A stretch of 64,000 nucleotides of DNA, from positions 3,343,001 through 3,407,000 of the forward strand of contig NZ_VFPT01000001.1 of NCBI RefSeq assembly GCF_006716865.1, read 5' to 3'. Below are positions 54,836 through 61,430 of this stretch, one piece after another (the first letter of the stretch is position 1; every line of letters begins with the position of its first letter). This DNA comes from Roseinatronobacter monicus (lineage in GTDB: Bacteria; Pseudomonadota; Alphaproteobacteria; Rhodobacterales; Rhodobacteraceae). The notes below the pieces were generated by a model. The model saw only the letters and a program-made list of their open reading frames with translations, had not been told where the DNA came from and did no database searches. The position numbers and the translations under genes are program-made.

Positions 54836-55351
54836 ATGCGCCAGAATTCCCCGACATTACCCGCCCCGCTGCCCCCGGCCAGCACGGATTTTCACGGGCT
54901 GCAGGCCCGGCATGCCGAGGCCGAGGCTCGCCTGGCCGCGCTGATGGCCGCCAATATGACCCGGCTTTATGATCATCTGACCCGTGCTGGCATCACCCAT
55001 GTCATGGTCAGCTTTCACTGTGATCATGACATCTGCCGGATCATTGGCCTCACCGCTTGGGCGGATGATGTGGAATGCCCCTGTCCAGACGTGACCATCC
55101 CCTATGTTGCGCTGGACCAGCCCGCACCTGCGCCCGGCAATCTGGCGCTCAGGCACGCGATTGCGCGCATTGCCTGCGATGTGCTGCAGGATTTGCGCGC
55201 GGCATCCGGCACGGCCCGTGCCGCAGATGGCAGCTTTTGCTTCGACGCAGCCGCGCGCGCGAACCTGCTCGATTACAACCCATGCGATGCGATGGCCCCC
55301 TCCGGCCCGCCGCAAGCTTGCGCTGCCAGTTATGCGCAGGGGCCATGGTGA
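54836..55351 (+). CDS. Conserved accessory protein of unknown function
   Basis: 171 residues from ATG 54836, after CAAGGAGAG. Helical N-terminus (ARHAEAEARLAALMAANMTRLYDHLT), then a strand region ITHVMVSFHCDHDICRIIGLTAW with His, Asp and Cys and a CPCPDVTIPYVAL segment that may bind metal. C-terminus has several cysteines. No family name I trust. Stop overlaps the next small frame by 7 bases. Confidence 0.7.
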   Translation: MRQNSPTLPAPLPPASTDFHGLQARHAEAEARLAALMAANMTRLYDHLTRAGITHVMVSFHCDHDICRIIGLTAWADDVECPCPDVTIPYVALDQPAPAPGNLALRHAIARIACDVLQDLRAASGTARAADGSFCFDAAARANLLDYNPCDAMAPSGPPQACAASYAQGPW

Positions 55352-55548
55352 TGGTCCCGTTCTATGCACTTCTCGGGGTAAGCCCGCAGGGCAGGCCCTG
55401 CACTGTGCTGCGCGCCGCGATCCGGGCGCTGCATCCCAGCTTGCGGCGCATGCGCGGGCTTCGCGTTGCGCGCCAGCGCTTTTACCGCGCAATGCTGGCC
55501 AGCCATGCGCGCCTCCAGTCAAAGAATAACCCAGTGGGCGCGGACTGA
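55345..55548 (+). CDS. Small protein, degenerate J-domain-like
   Basis: 67 residues from ATG 55345, overlapping the upstream stop by 7 bases; an ATG at 55351 is a second choice. The sequence VPFYALLGVSPQGRPCTVLRAAIRALHPSLRRM follows the helix I-II layout of a J domain, but the HPD tripeptide is HPS and the Asp is lost, so DnaK activation would not be expected. The relation is weak and I regard it as hypothetical. The C-terminal half is basic. Confidence 0.55.
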   Translation: MVMVPFYALLGVSPQGRPCTVLRAAIRALHPSLRRMRGLRVARQRFYRAMLASHARLQSKNNPVGAD

Positions 55549-55626
55549 CGCCGCCGCCCCTGATCACCTCAACCCATCACACCACACGTCCGGCCATTGG
55601 TCGGGCCTTTTCTTATGGAGACCCCA

Positions 55627-56046
55627 ATGGCGGATTATTTCACCCGTTTCTCGTGCCTGCTGGACGTTGGCACGCCCCAGAATGCCGCGCGCGCCTATGA
55701 GGCGTATCTCGCGCTGTGCAATGACTTCTATGCCGAGACAGAAACCCTGTGTTGCGGTTTTGACCTGACGATCGAGAGCAATCCTTCTGGATCACAACTC
55801 TGGATCCGCAGCGAAGACCACGGCGACCCCGAGGCGGTCATCTGCTTCGTGCTGCGCCTTGCGCACGACCTCGATCTCACCGGCCTGTGGGGGTTTACCT
55901 ACGCTGTGACCTGTTCCCGCTTGCGCATCGATGCATTCGGTGGTGGCGCGCATGTCATCGACCTTGGCGCGCGCAAATCCATTGGTGCCACCAGCACGCA
56001 AGACTGGTTGGCGGCGGCACTGAACGGGGAGCACCCCCATGCCTGA
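55627..56046 (+). CDS. Conserved accessory protein of unknown function
   Basis: 139 residues from ATG 55627 with GGAG 8 bases upstream; the frame opens at 55597. Beta-rich with an acidic N-terminal half: FSCLLDVGTPQNAARAYEAYLALCNDFYAETETLCCGFDL, then WIRSEDHGDPEAVICFVLRLAHDLDLTGLWGFTY. I do not know the family. It overlaps the following gene by 8 bases, so they are coupled. Confidence 0.7.
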   Translation: MADYFTRFSCLLDVGTPQNAARAYEAYLALCNDFYAETETLCCGFDLTIESNPSGSQLWIRSEDHGDPEAVICFVLRLAHDLDLTGLWGFTYAVTCSRLRIDAFGGGAHVIDLGARKSIGATSTQDWLAAALNGEHPHA

Positions 56047-56558
56047 GGTGATTTGCACGACAGTTTACCAGTTCCCCGAACTCTCGGATGTCGCCAAGGA
56101 CAAGGCGCGCAACTGGTATCGCGGGTTGGGCCCCCATGATGACTGGTGGGACGCGGTCTATGAGGATTTTGAGCAGGTCTGCGAGATCCTCGGCATCCGC
56201 CTCAAAACCACCCCCGTGCGCCTGATGGGTGGCGGCACACGCCAAAAGCCCTGCATCTGGTTCTCGGGGTTCTGGAGCCAGGGCGATGGCGCCTGTCTGG
56301 AAGGGTTTTACAGCCACGCCAAGGGCGCAGCCGCACGCATTCGCGCCTATGCGCCCAAAGACGCGGCGCTGCACAGCATCGCCGACCGGCTGCAGACCAT
56401 CCAGCGGCGCAACTTCTACCAGCTTGCCGCCGAGATCAGCCACCGAGGCCGCTATTACCACGAATACAGCATGTCCGTGGACGTCACCCGCGACAGCCCC
56501 ACTTGGCAGCCGCCGACCGAGGATGCCGAGGAAACCGTGGTTGAAGCAATCCGCGATC

Positions 56559-56563
56559 TGGCC
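56559..56563 (+). other. Left attachment core TGGCC of the recombinase element
   Basis: TGGCC here matches 59139-59143 at the other end. Large serine recombinases use short central crossover sites, so a 5-base identity is sufficient. Confidence 0.75.
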
Positions 56564-56589
56564 GACAACGATTCATTATGCACCTCATT

Positions 56590-58659
56590 CTAAGTGTTTG
56601 TAATGATTGGAAGTGTGGTTTGTCGAGGATCGCGACACGGGGCATTTCGGTGCTTCAGGGCATCTGCAACCGCATCACTTTTGAGGTCGACGACTTTTAT
56701 CTGATGTGGTGCGTGCCGCATAACCTGTTCAGCCGGCAGGATTTTCTCCCTTATTAGCCAGCGGATGACGTGATGTGTCACACCCAGCTTGTCTGCCGCT
56801 TCGGCCATCGTCAGCCACCCGCCCTGTTTGTCGGCTGACGCGTATGCTCGTATGCCATTGTTCTTCCGGGTGGAGGAAACACGCTTCGCAGTCCAACTGT
56901 GATCGCACCCCGTGCGCAGGCTCATTCGGTTGAGCGTCGCCGCAATGTCACTATCACTCCAACGCCCGGCCATGGATCGGATCAAGGTCAAAGCATCTTC
57001 GGAAGTCACGCGGCCATGCTGACCGGGTTTGGGCTTCTTGACGCGCAGCTGGGAGTGTTGACCACCTTGCCAGTGGATGGTCAGGATCACCTCGCGACTT
57101 TGCTCATCGACGTCCGCGACAATGTCTTTGATCAGCGTGCGCACCAGCCGTTGGCGGGTCCGTGCGCTGACGCCAGCCGCGTTCCAGGCCGCCGCCAAGT
57201 CTTCAGCCAAGCCCTCAAGGTCGGGCGGTTCCACTGCGACGATGGGGGCCTCACCGACGTCAACGCGCATTTTGCACGCCTCGAGACGCTGCAGGGTCGC
57301 CTCCCAGTTCCGTTCAAGCGTTGCGGCAATAAGCCGGTTATCGGGATCGCAGGCCGCATAGCGGCGCTCGGCCAGCCCAGCCTCATACTGCGCCTTCTGC
57401 AAGTCGAGTTCCGCAGCGCGCCGTCGTTCTTCGCTGGCCATTGTCAGCATTCGTTCTGCCTCCCTAGCTGCTTCTACCGCAACGGGCTGCACCACGCGAA
57501 GAATCTCTGCGGCAATCACCTTGTCGACCCCCGACCCGCCAAAACGAAGACATCGGTCATGGCCAAGCATCGTGTTCATGTAGTCGCATCGGTAGACTGG
57601 GTTCCGGGCCTGGCCGGGATAGGTGACCGTGAGACGGCATCCGCACCGGGCGCATGACAGCAAGCCGGAGAGCAGCGCGCGACCGCCGCGCCCAGACTTG
57701 ACGCCGCCTTTTCGACCATGCGCATTGGTCGCAAGGTGGGCCAGATTGCGTTCGTATTCTTCCCACCCGATGTAGCCTTCATGGTGATCCCTCAGGAAGA
57801 CCTCCCATTCCTCCATCGGTTTGCCATGGCCGTAGGACTTGCGGGCTCGCCCGTCAACAATCTCGGCGCGCGGCCCGCTTTTCCCATAGGCATAGATCCC
57901 CGCATAGAACGGGTTCTTGAGCACAGAGATGACGTTGCGGTATCGAATTGGCGTCCAATCAAATGAGGTCATGTAGCGCCCTTCTGATGGGCGTGGAAAG
58001 AAGAGCTTGTCCTCCAGCAAGGACAGCAGAACCTGGCGACCGCTTTTCAGTTCCCGGAACCGGCTGAAGATCAGGTGGATGGCCTCTTGCACGCGCAGAT
58101 CGGGATCGAACCCAAGGCCTGCGTCGCGGTGCCAGACATAGCCGATGGGGACGTTGATGCGCAGCTCTCCCCGTTTTGCCTTTGCTCGGGCGGCCTCGAG
58201 CATGCGCGCCCGAAGGATGCCAAGCTCGAACTCGCTGATCGTTCCCTTCATGCCCAGCAACAGTCGGTCATTGGGGGAGCAGGGATTGTAGACGCCGTCC
58301 TGGTCAATGACCCGGGCATCGGCCAGACCGCAGAGTTCCAGCAAGTGATGCCAGTCACGCCCGTTTCGGGCGAGACGCGAAGCGTCGAGGCAAAGCACTG
58401 CGCCTACATCTCCAGCGCAGAGCCAGGCGACGAGACGCTCGAAGCCCGGGCGAGCAACAGCGCCGCTGGCCGAGCGCCCGAGATCATCGTCGATGACCTC
58501 GACATGCTGGAATCCATGCCGACGGGCCGTGTTCACCAGGTCGTACTGACTCCGCTGGCTTTCAAGATTGTGCAAGACTTGGCTCTGCGTCGACTGCCGA
58601 ACATAGACGACCGCCTTTCGCTTCAAGAGTGCGGGCGGAAGAGGGCTAAGCGCGTTCAT
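56590..58659 (-). CDS. Large serine recombinase (resolvase/invertase family)
   Basis: 689 residues. The resolvase domain (about 15-165) has the nucleophile Ser23 in VVYVRQSTQSQ with conserved VLCLDASRLARNGRDW and SPNDRLLLGMKGTISEFELGILRAR. A recombinase domain follows (about 180-290). A zinc ribbon (SCARCGCRL...YRCDYM) is near 360-395, and a coiled-coil lies at about 405-470. The C-terminus adds a MerR/Xis-like helix-turn-helix WLTMAEAADKLGVTHHVIRWLIREKILPAEQV. AAGGAGGA precedes the ATG. It should catalyse integration and excision of the element. Confidence 0.93.
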   Translation of the reverse strand: MNALSPLPPALLKRKAVVYVRQSTQSQVLHNLESQRSQYDLVNTARRHGFQHVEVIDDDLGRSASGAVARPGFERLVAWLCAGDVGAVLCLDASRLARNGRDWHHLLELCGLADARVIDQDGVYNPCSPNDRLLLGMKGTISEFELGILRARMLEAARAKAKRGELRINVPIGYVWHRDAGLGFDPDLRVQEAIHLIFSRFRELKSGRQVLLSLLEDKLFFPRPSEGRYMTSFDWTPIRYRNVISVLKNPFYAGIYAYGKSGPRAEIVDGRARKSYGHGKPMEEWEVFLRDHHEGYIGWEEYERNLAHLATNAHGRKGGVKSGRGGRALLSGLLSCARCGCRLTVTYPGQARNPVYRCDYMNTMLGHDRCLRFGGSGVDKVIAAEILRVVQPVAVEAAREAERMLTMASEERRRAAELDLQKAQYEAGLAERRYAACDPDNRLIAATLERNWEATLQRLEACKMRVDVGEAPIVAVEPPDLEGLAEDLAAAWNAAGVSARTRQRLVRTLIKDIVADVDEQSREVILTIHWQGGQHSQLRVKKPKPGQHGRVTSEDALTLIRSMAGRWSDSDIAATLNRMSLRTGCDHSWTAKRVSSTRKNNGIRAYASADKQGGWLTMAEAADKLGVTHHVIRWLIREKILPAEQVMRHAPHQIKVVDLKSDAVADALKHRNAPCRDPRQTTLPIITNT

Positions 58660-58825
58660 GCGGTTCCTCCTTCCCGGCTGCTTCGGTCGCCTCCATCAGA
58701 AGGTTTGCGAGCGCCGCCAGGGCTGCTTCGCGCTGCCGCGGGCTCATTCCGCGCATCTTGTGGGAATCGAACGCCATGATCATTTGGCGCGAACTCTCGG
58801 GCGGATTTGATGTCGATCGCTTCAT
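58646..58825 (-). CDS. 59-residue helical protein of recombinase elements
   Basis: From ATG 58825 (GGAG about 10 bases upstream) the frame gives MAFDSHKMRGMSPRQREAAL inside MKRSTSNPP...EEPHERA, ending at 58646. The segment SPRQREAALAALANLLMEAT is an amphipathic helix. It overlaps the recombinase start by 14 bases and the DUF5372-like frame in another frame for most of its length. A similar short protein before the recombinase is, from memory, common in alphaproteobacterial elements. It may regulate integration. Which of the two overlapping frames is translated is open. Confidence 0.55.
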   Translation of the reverse strand: MKRSTSNPPESSRQMIMAFDSHKMRGMSPRQREAALAALANLLMEATEAAGKEEPHERA

Positions 58826-59105
58826 CGGGGGGAATCTCCAGAACTGAACTTACAGTCGAGGAGCATACACTTCCGCGATGAGTGGCGAGAAACTCAGCGA
58901 GTTCGGCAAGGGCGCTAAGCGAAACGCGCGCCTCGCCAATCGCCATGCCCACGCAGGCGACCGGATCGAGCATCCAGGTGGAAATCATGATGACATGCCC
59001 CGGCGCGGCTTCAACGCGCGCCACCGCACCGTTCCGAGACTGATCGACGCCTTCGCACCGCACCCGCCTTCCAAAAAGCGGATGGTAAGGGTAATGCACG
59101 GTCAC
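58656..59105 (-). CDS. DUF5372-like accessory protein of the recombinase element
   Basis: 149 residues. The first line MTVHYPYHPLFGRRVRCEGVDQSRNG fits the HPFHPLFGREF pattern of DUF5372. The first 95 residues (to LATHRGSVCSSTVSSVLEIPPDEAID) look like a real protein, the remainder is arginine-rich and lies in the zone overlapped by the 59-aa frame. Its stop overlaps the recombinase ATG (ATGA). Role unknown; it accompanies these recombinases. Confidence 0.65.
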   Translation of the reverse strand: MTVHYPYHPLFGRRVRCEGVDQSRNGAVARVEAAPGHVIMISTWMLDPVACVGMAIGEARVSLSALAELAEFLATHRGSVCSSTVSSVLEIPPDEAIDIKSAREFAPNDHGVRFPQDARNEPAAARSSPGGARKPSDGGDRSSREGGTA

Positions 59106-59138
59106 AAACTCCCCGATATGGGCAGAATGACCCTGAGA

Positions 59139-59143
59139 TGGCC
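59139..59143 (+). other. Right attachment core TGGCC of the recombinase element
   Basis: Second copy of the pentamer; the host gene's last 39 codons start at the next base. Confidence 0.75.
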
Positions 59144-59281
59144 CGTTGGCTCTATCGTCAGCTTCAGTCTGAGTACGACCACCTCACCTCGGATGAGGCA
59201 ATAGAGGACGGCATCATCGCCATTGAATATACTTTCACGGAAACCGGGCGGCGGTTTGGGTGAGCATGCGCAGTTGAAATC

Positions 59282-59309
59282 TGTCAGAAAACTGCTTATG
59301 TTTCTGACA
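59282..59309. promoter_or_regulatory. Perfect inverted repeat upstream of the AbiE operon
   Basis: TGTCAGAAA (59282-59290) and TTTCTGACA (59301-59309) are exact complements with a 10-base spacer, ending 11 bases before the antitoxin ATG. AbiEi-type antitoxins autoregulate by binding inverted repeats at this position, so this is a good operator candidate. Confidence 0.65.
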
Positions 59310-59320
59310 AAGGAGCGATC

Positions 59321-59914
59321 ATGGAACGCATGACCGAAAGCATTATGCAAGTCGCAACAACGTTGCCGGAGGGGGTGCCCTTGGCAGCGAAGGGGCTTTT
59401 GCACCTCGGTTCGCGCGCGGCAGTCGATCAGACCCTCTCGCGCTTGGCCGCGCGTGGAGAGTTGATCCGGGCCGGACGCGGGATCTATATGCGCCCGGTC
59501 CAGACGCGCTTTGGCCCGCGTAGCCCCTCGGCCGAACAGGCGATCGAGGCGCTGGCTGCACAGAGGGGGGAGACAATCGTCCCAAGCGGCGCTTCTGCTG
59601 CGAACGCCCTGGGCCTGACGACGCAGGTCCCGGTTCAGTCGGTCTATCTCACCTCTGGTCGAAGTCGTGTACTCAGCCTTGGCCGCCAAGTGGTCGAGCT
59701 ACGCCACGCGCCGCGCTGGCAATTGGCCCTTGGCAACAAGACCTCCGGGCAGGTTGTGCGTGCTCTTGCCTGGCTTGGGCCGGAGCAAGCGACCGGCGCT
59801 CTGCCTATCCTGCGTTCCAAGCTCACGGACACAGCGAAGATGGAGTTGATCACCGTCGCGCCGCAGTTTCCGACCTGGCTGGCGCGATTGATCGGGAAAC
59901 TGGTCCATGGCTGA
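59321..59914 (+). CDS. abiEi: AbiEi-type antitoxin (DUF6088), transcriptional autoregulator
   Basis: 197 residues. N-terminal winged helix (LPEGVPLAAKGLLHLGSRAAVDQTLSRLAARGELIRAGRGIYMRP), then the antitoxin body AIEALAAQRGETIVPSGASAANALGLTTQVPVQ and a short C-terminal part VVELRHAPRWQLAL. This layout is the DUF6088/AbiEi group. GGAG lies 8 bases before the ATG. It overlaps the toxin gene by 8 bases. Confidence 0.87.
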   Translation: MERMTESIMQVATTLPEGVPLAAKGLLHLGSRAAVDQTLSRLAARGELIRAGRGIYMRPVQTRFGPRSPSAEQAIEALAAQRGETIVPSGASAANALGLTTQVPVQSVYLTSGRSRVLSLGRQVVELRHAPRWQLALGNKTSGQVVRALAWLGPEQATGALPILRSKLTDTAKMELITVAPQFPTWLARLIGKLVHG

Positions 59915-60929
59915 AGCGTTCCTTCGTCTCAGCGCTCGTGACCGTCTGGACGCGCTTGGTGTCGCAGCCGATCGGCTTGGGCGGCCAAGCCATCTGCTCG
60001 AAAAGGACGTCTGGGTTGTCTGGGCGATCCAGCAGCTATTCGGGTCGCCTATTGGTGCGAACCTTGTCTTCAAGGGTGGCACATCGCTCTCGAAGGCCTA
60101 TCAGGTCATTGATCGGTTTTCTGAAGATGTGGATCTGACCTTTGATATCCGCGCGCTGATCCCGGATTTGCTGGATGGTCGTGAGGATGCCATGCCAGTC
60201 TCATCCAGCGAAGAGCGGCGTTGGTCGAAGCGGGTCCGGCAGGCGTTGCCCGAATGGGTGGCAGGGACCATCCAGCCGATCTTGCGGCGGGCACTCGAAC
60301 ACGACGGCATCGAAGCCGCACTTCGGCTGGACGGTGACAAGCTGTTCATCGATTATCCGAATCTTGTGCAAGGCACGGGATATGTTTCCCCCAGCGTGAT
60401 GCTGGAATTCGGTGCGCGCTCCACCGGAGAGCCTGCATCTGTGCGCGACATTGTCTGCGATGCTGCGGCGGCGATTGAAGGCGTGGAGTTTCCGGTGGCG
60501 CGCCCCCGTGTCATGCATGCCGAGCGAACGTTCTGGGAGAAGGCGACGGCAATCCATGTCTTCTGCTTGCAGAACCGCATGCGCGGAGATCGCTTCTCCC
60601 GACACTGGCATGATGTTTCCCGCTTGGATGAGGCGGGCACAGCTGCTGTGGCCATTGAAGATCGAGCGCTCGCGGCAGCAGTGGCACGGCACAAGGCGAT
60701 GTTCTTTGTCGAAAAGGCTACCGATGGCTCAAGAGTGATCTATGACGCTGCACTTTCCGGGAATCTGCAACTGGTGCCAAGTGGTGAGGCTTTTGACCTC
60801 CTCGCGGACGATTACCGTCGGATGACAGAAGACGGCCTGCTGGCTATTGCGCCTGAGCCGTTCGACATCTTGATGGATCGCTGTACTGATATCGCGCGCA
60901 GGGTGAATACGGCTTTCAAAGTGGAATAG
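59907..60929 (+). CDS. abiEii: AbiEii-type nucleotidyltransferase toxin
   Basis: 340 residues. Nucleotidyltransferase core near residues 55-80: LVFKGGTSLSKAYQVIDRFSEDVDLTFDI, with the GGTSL and DVDL motifs complete. Further C-terminal sections (LEFGARSTGEP, HAERTFWEKATAIHVF) follow the AbiEii family. AbiE is a type IV toxin-antitoxin system with phage-abortive effect. The motifs are intact, so the toxin should be active. Confidence 0.9.
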   Translation: MAEAFLRLSARDRLDALGVAADRLGRPSHLLEKDVWVVWAIQQLFGSPIGANLVFKGGTSLSKAYQVIDRFSEDVDLTFDIRALIPDLLDGREDAMPVSSSEERRWSKRVRQALPEWVAGTIQPILRRALEHDGIEAALRLDGDKLFIDYPNLVQGTGYVSPSVMLEFGARSTGEPASVRDIVCDAAAAIEGVEFPVARPRVMHAERTFWEKATAIHVFCLQNRMRGDRFSRHWHDVSRLDEAGTAAVAIEDRALAAAVARHKAMFFVEKATDGSRVIYDAALSGNLQLVPSGEAFDLLADDYRRMTEDGLLAIAPEPFDILMDRCTDIARRVNTAFKVE

Positions 60930-60953
60930 ACGACAGGAACTCCGGGCCCACCG

Positions 60954-61250
60954 TCACCTATTCCCATCGATCCATTTCGCCATCAGCCCCTTGTCGCGGA
61001 AACATTCGTCCGGGACGGCGCGGCGTTTGATGCGGGCGAGGCGTTCGGCGAAGGCGACCTGTTTGGACGAGGGCAGGCTGTCGAGCGCTTTGGAGGGTGT
61101 CATCCTGGCCTGCGCGTCGATCCAGGCGCTGAGTGCGCGGCGATCCTGCTGCACGTCCCACGGCAAAAGCGTCTGGTTGCGCAGGGCCAGCGCGCGCGCA
61201 TAGGCGATCTGCTTGGGCGTTGCGGGCAGGGCGAATGTGGTCTCTTCCAT
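60954..61250 (-). CDS. Small accessory protein under an SOS-box promoter
   Basis: 98 residues from ATG 61250, chosen because GGGAG lies upstream; the frame opens at 61310. Basic and helical with two similar parts: TPKQIAYARALALRNQTLLP and SSKQVAFAERLARIKRRAVP, each K-Q-x-A-x-A; these look like an internal repeat. I know no family. Promoter elements with a LexA-type box lie at 61282-61310. Divergent from the methyltransferase-helicase. Confidence 0.75.
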   Translation of the reverse strand: MEETTFALPATPKQIAYARALALRNQTLLPWDVQQDRRALSAWIDAQARMTPSKALDSLPSSKQVAFAERLARIKRRAVPDECFRDKGLMAKWIDGNR

Positions 61251-61281
61251 CGGGGCGGTCTCCCTTGCTGGCGTGCTTTCC

Positions 61282-61310
61282 AATATAGAACATAAGGCGA
61301 ACAAATGCAA
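61282..61310 (-). promoter_or_regulatory. SOS (LexA) box inside a -35/-10 promoter
   Basis: On the plus strand GAAC (61288-61291), seven bases, GAAC (61299-61302): the alphaproteobacterial LexA box GAAC-N7-GAAC. Read on the minus strand, TTGCAT (61305-61310) and TATATT (61282-61287) are separated by 17 bases and the box falls between them. Transcription would start at about 61275, 25 bases before the 98-aa gene. It could also act on the helicase gene on the other side. Confidence 0.8.
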
Positions 61311-61430
61311 GCCGGCTGTCGTTATGACAGGGGTTTTGAGAGCTTGAGGAGGGATGGGGAAGATCAGGTTTGAGCCTGCCTGAGAGAGGGGGCCTGGACC
61401 TGATCCTGTCCCTTATTCCGGAGTTTTCCC

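Larger units (their letters stand above)
56564..59143 (-). mobile_element. Serine-recombinase integrative element, 2,580 bp
   Basis: A compact element bounded by TGGCC pentamers in an interrupted host gene. It carries a large serine recombinase, a 59-aa helical protein and a DUF5372-like protein, all on the minus strand. No cargo is present. The recombinase stop is 26 bases from the left end, and the DUF5372-like start is 38 bases from the right end, so almost all sequence is coding. The in-frame restoration of the host gene proves its ends and suggests a recent insertion. Confidence 0.88.
56039..59263 (+). pseudogene. Antitoxin-stability-type accessory gene split by the serine-recombinase element
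   Basis: The 5' part 56039-56563 encodes MPEVICTTVYQFPELSDVAK... to EAIRDLA (175 codons). The 3' part 59144-59263 encodes RWLYRQLQSEYDHLTSDEAIEDG... to the stop (39 residues). The two meet at the shared pentamer TGGCC (56559-56563 and 59139-59143). Removing the 2,580 bp between restores one 214-residue frame. I recall this family ending in just such a WLYRQLE-type segment, often labelled antitoxin of a toxin-antitoxin stability system; I cannot verify that here. As it stands the frame stops at 56593. Confidence 0.9.
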
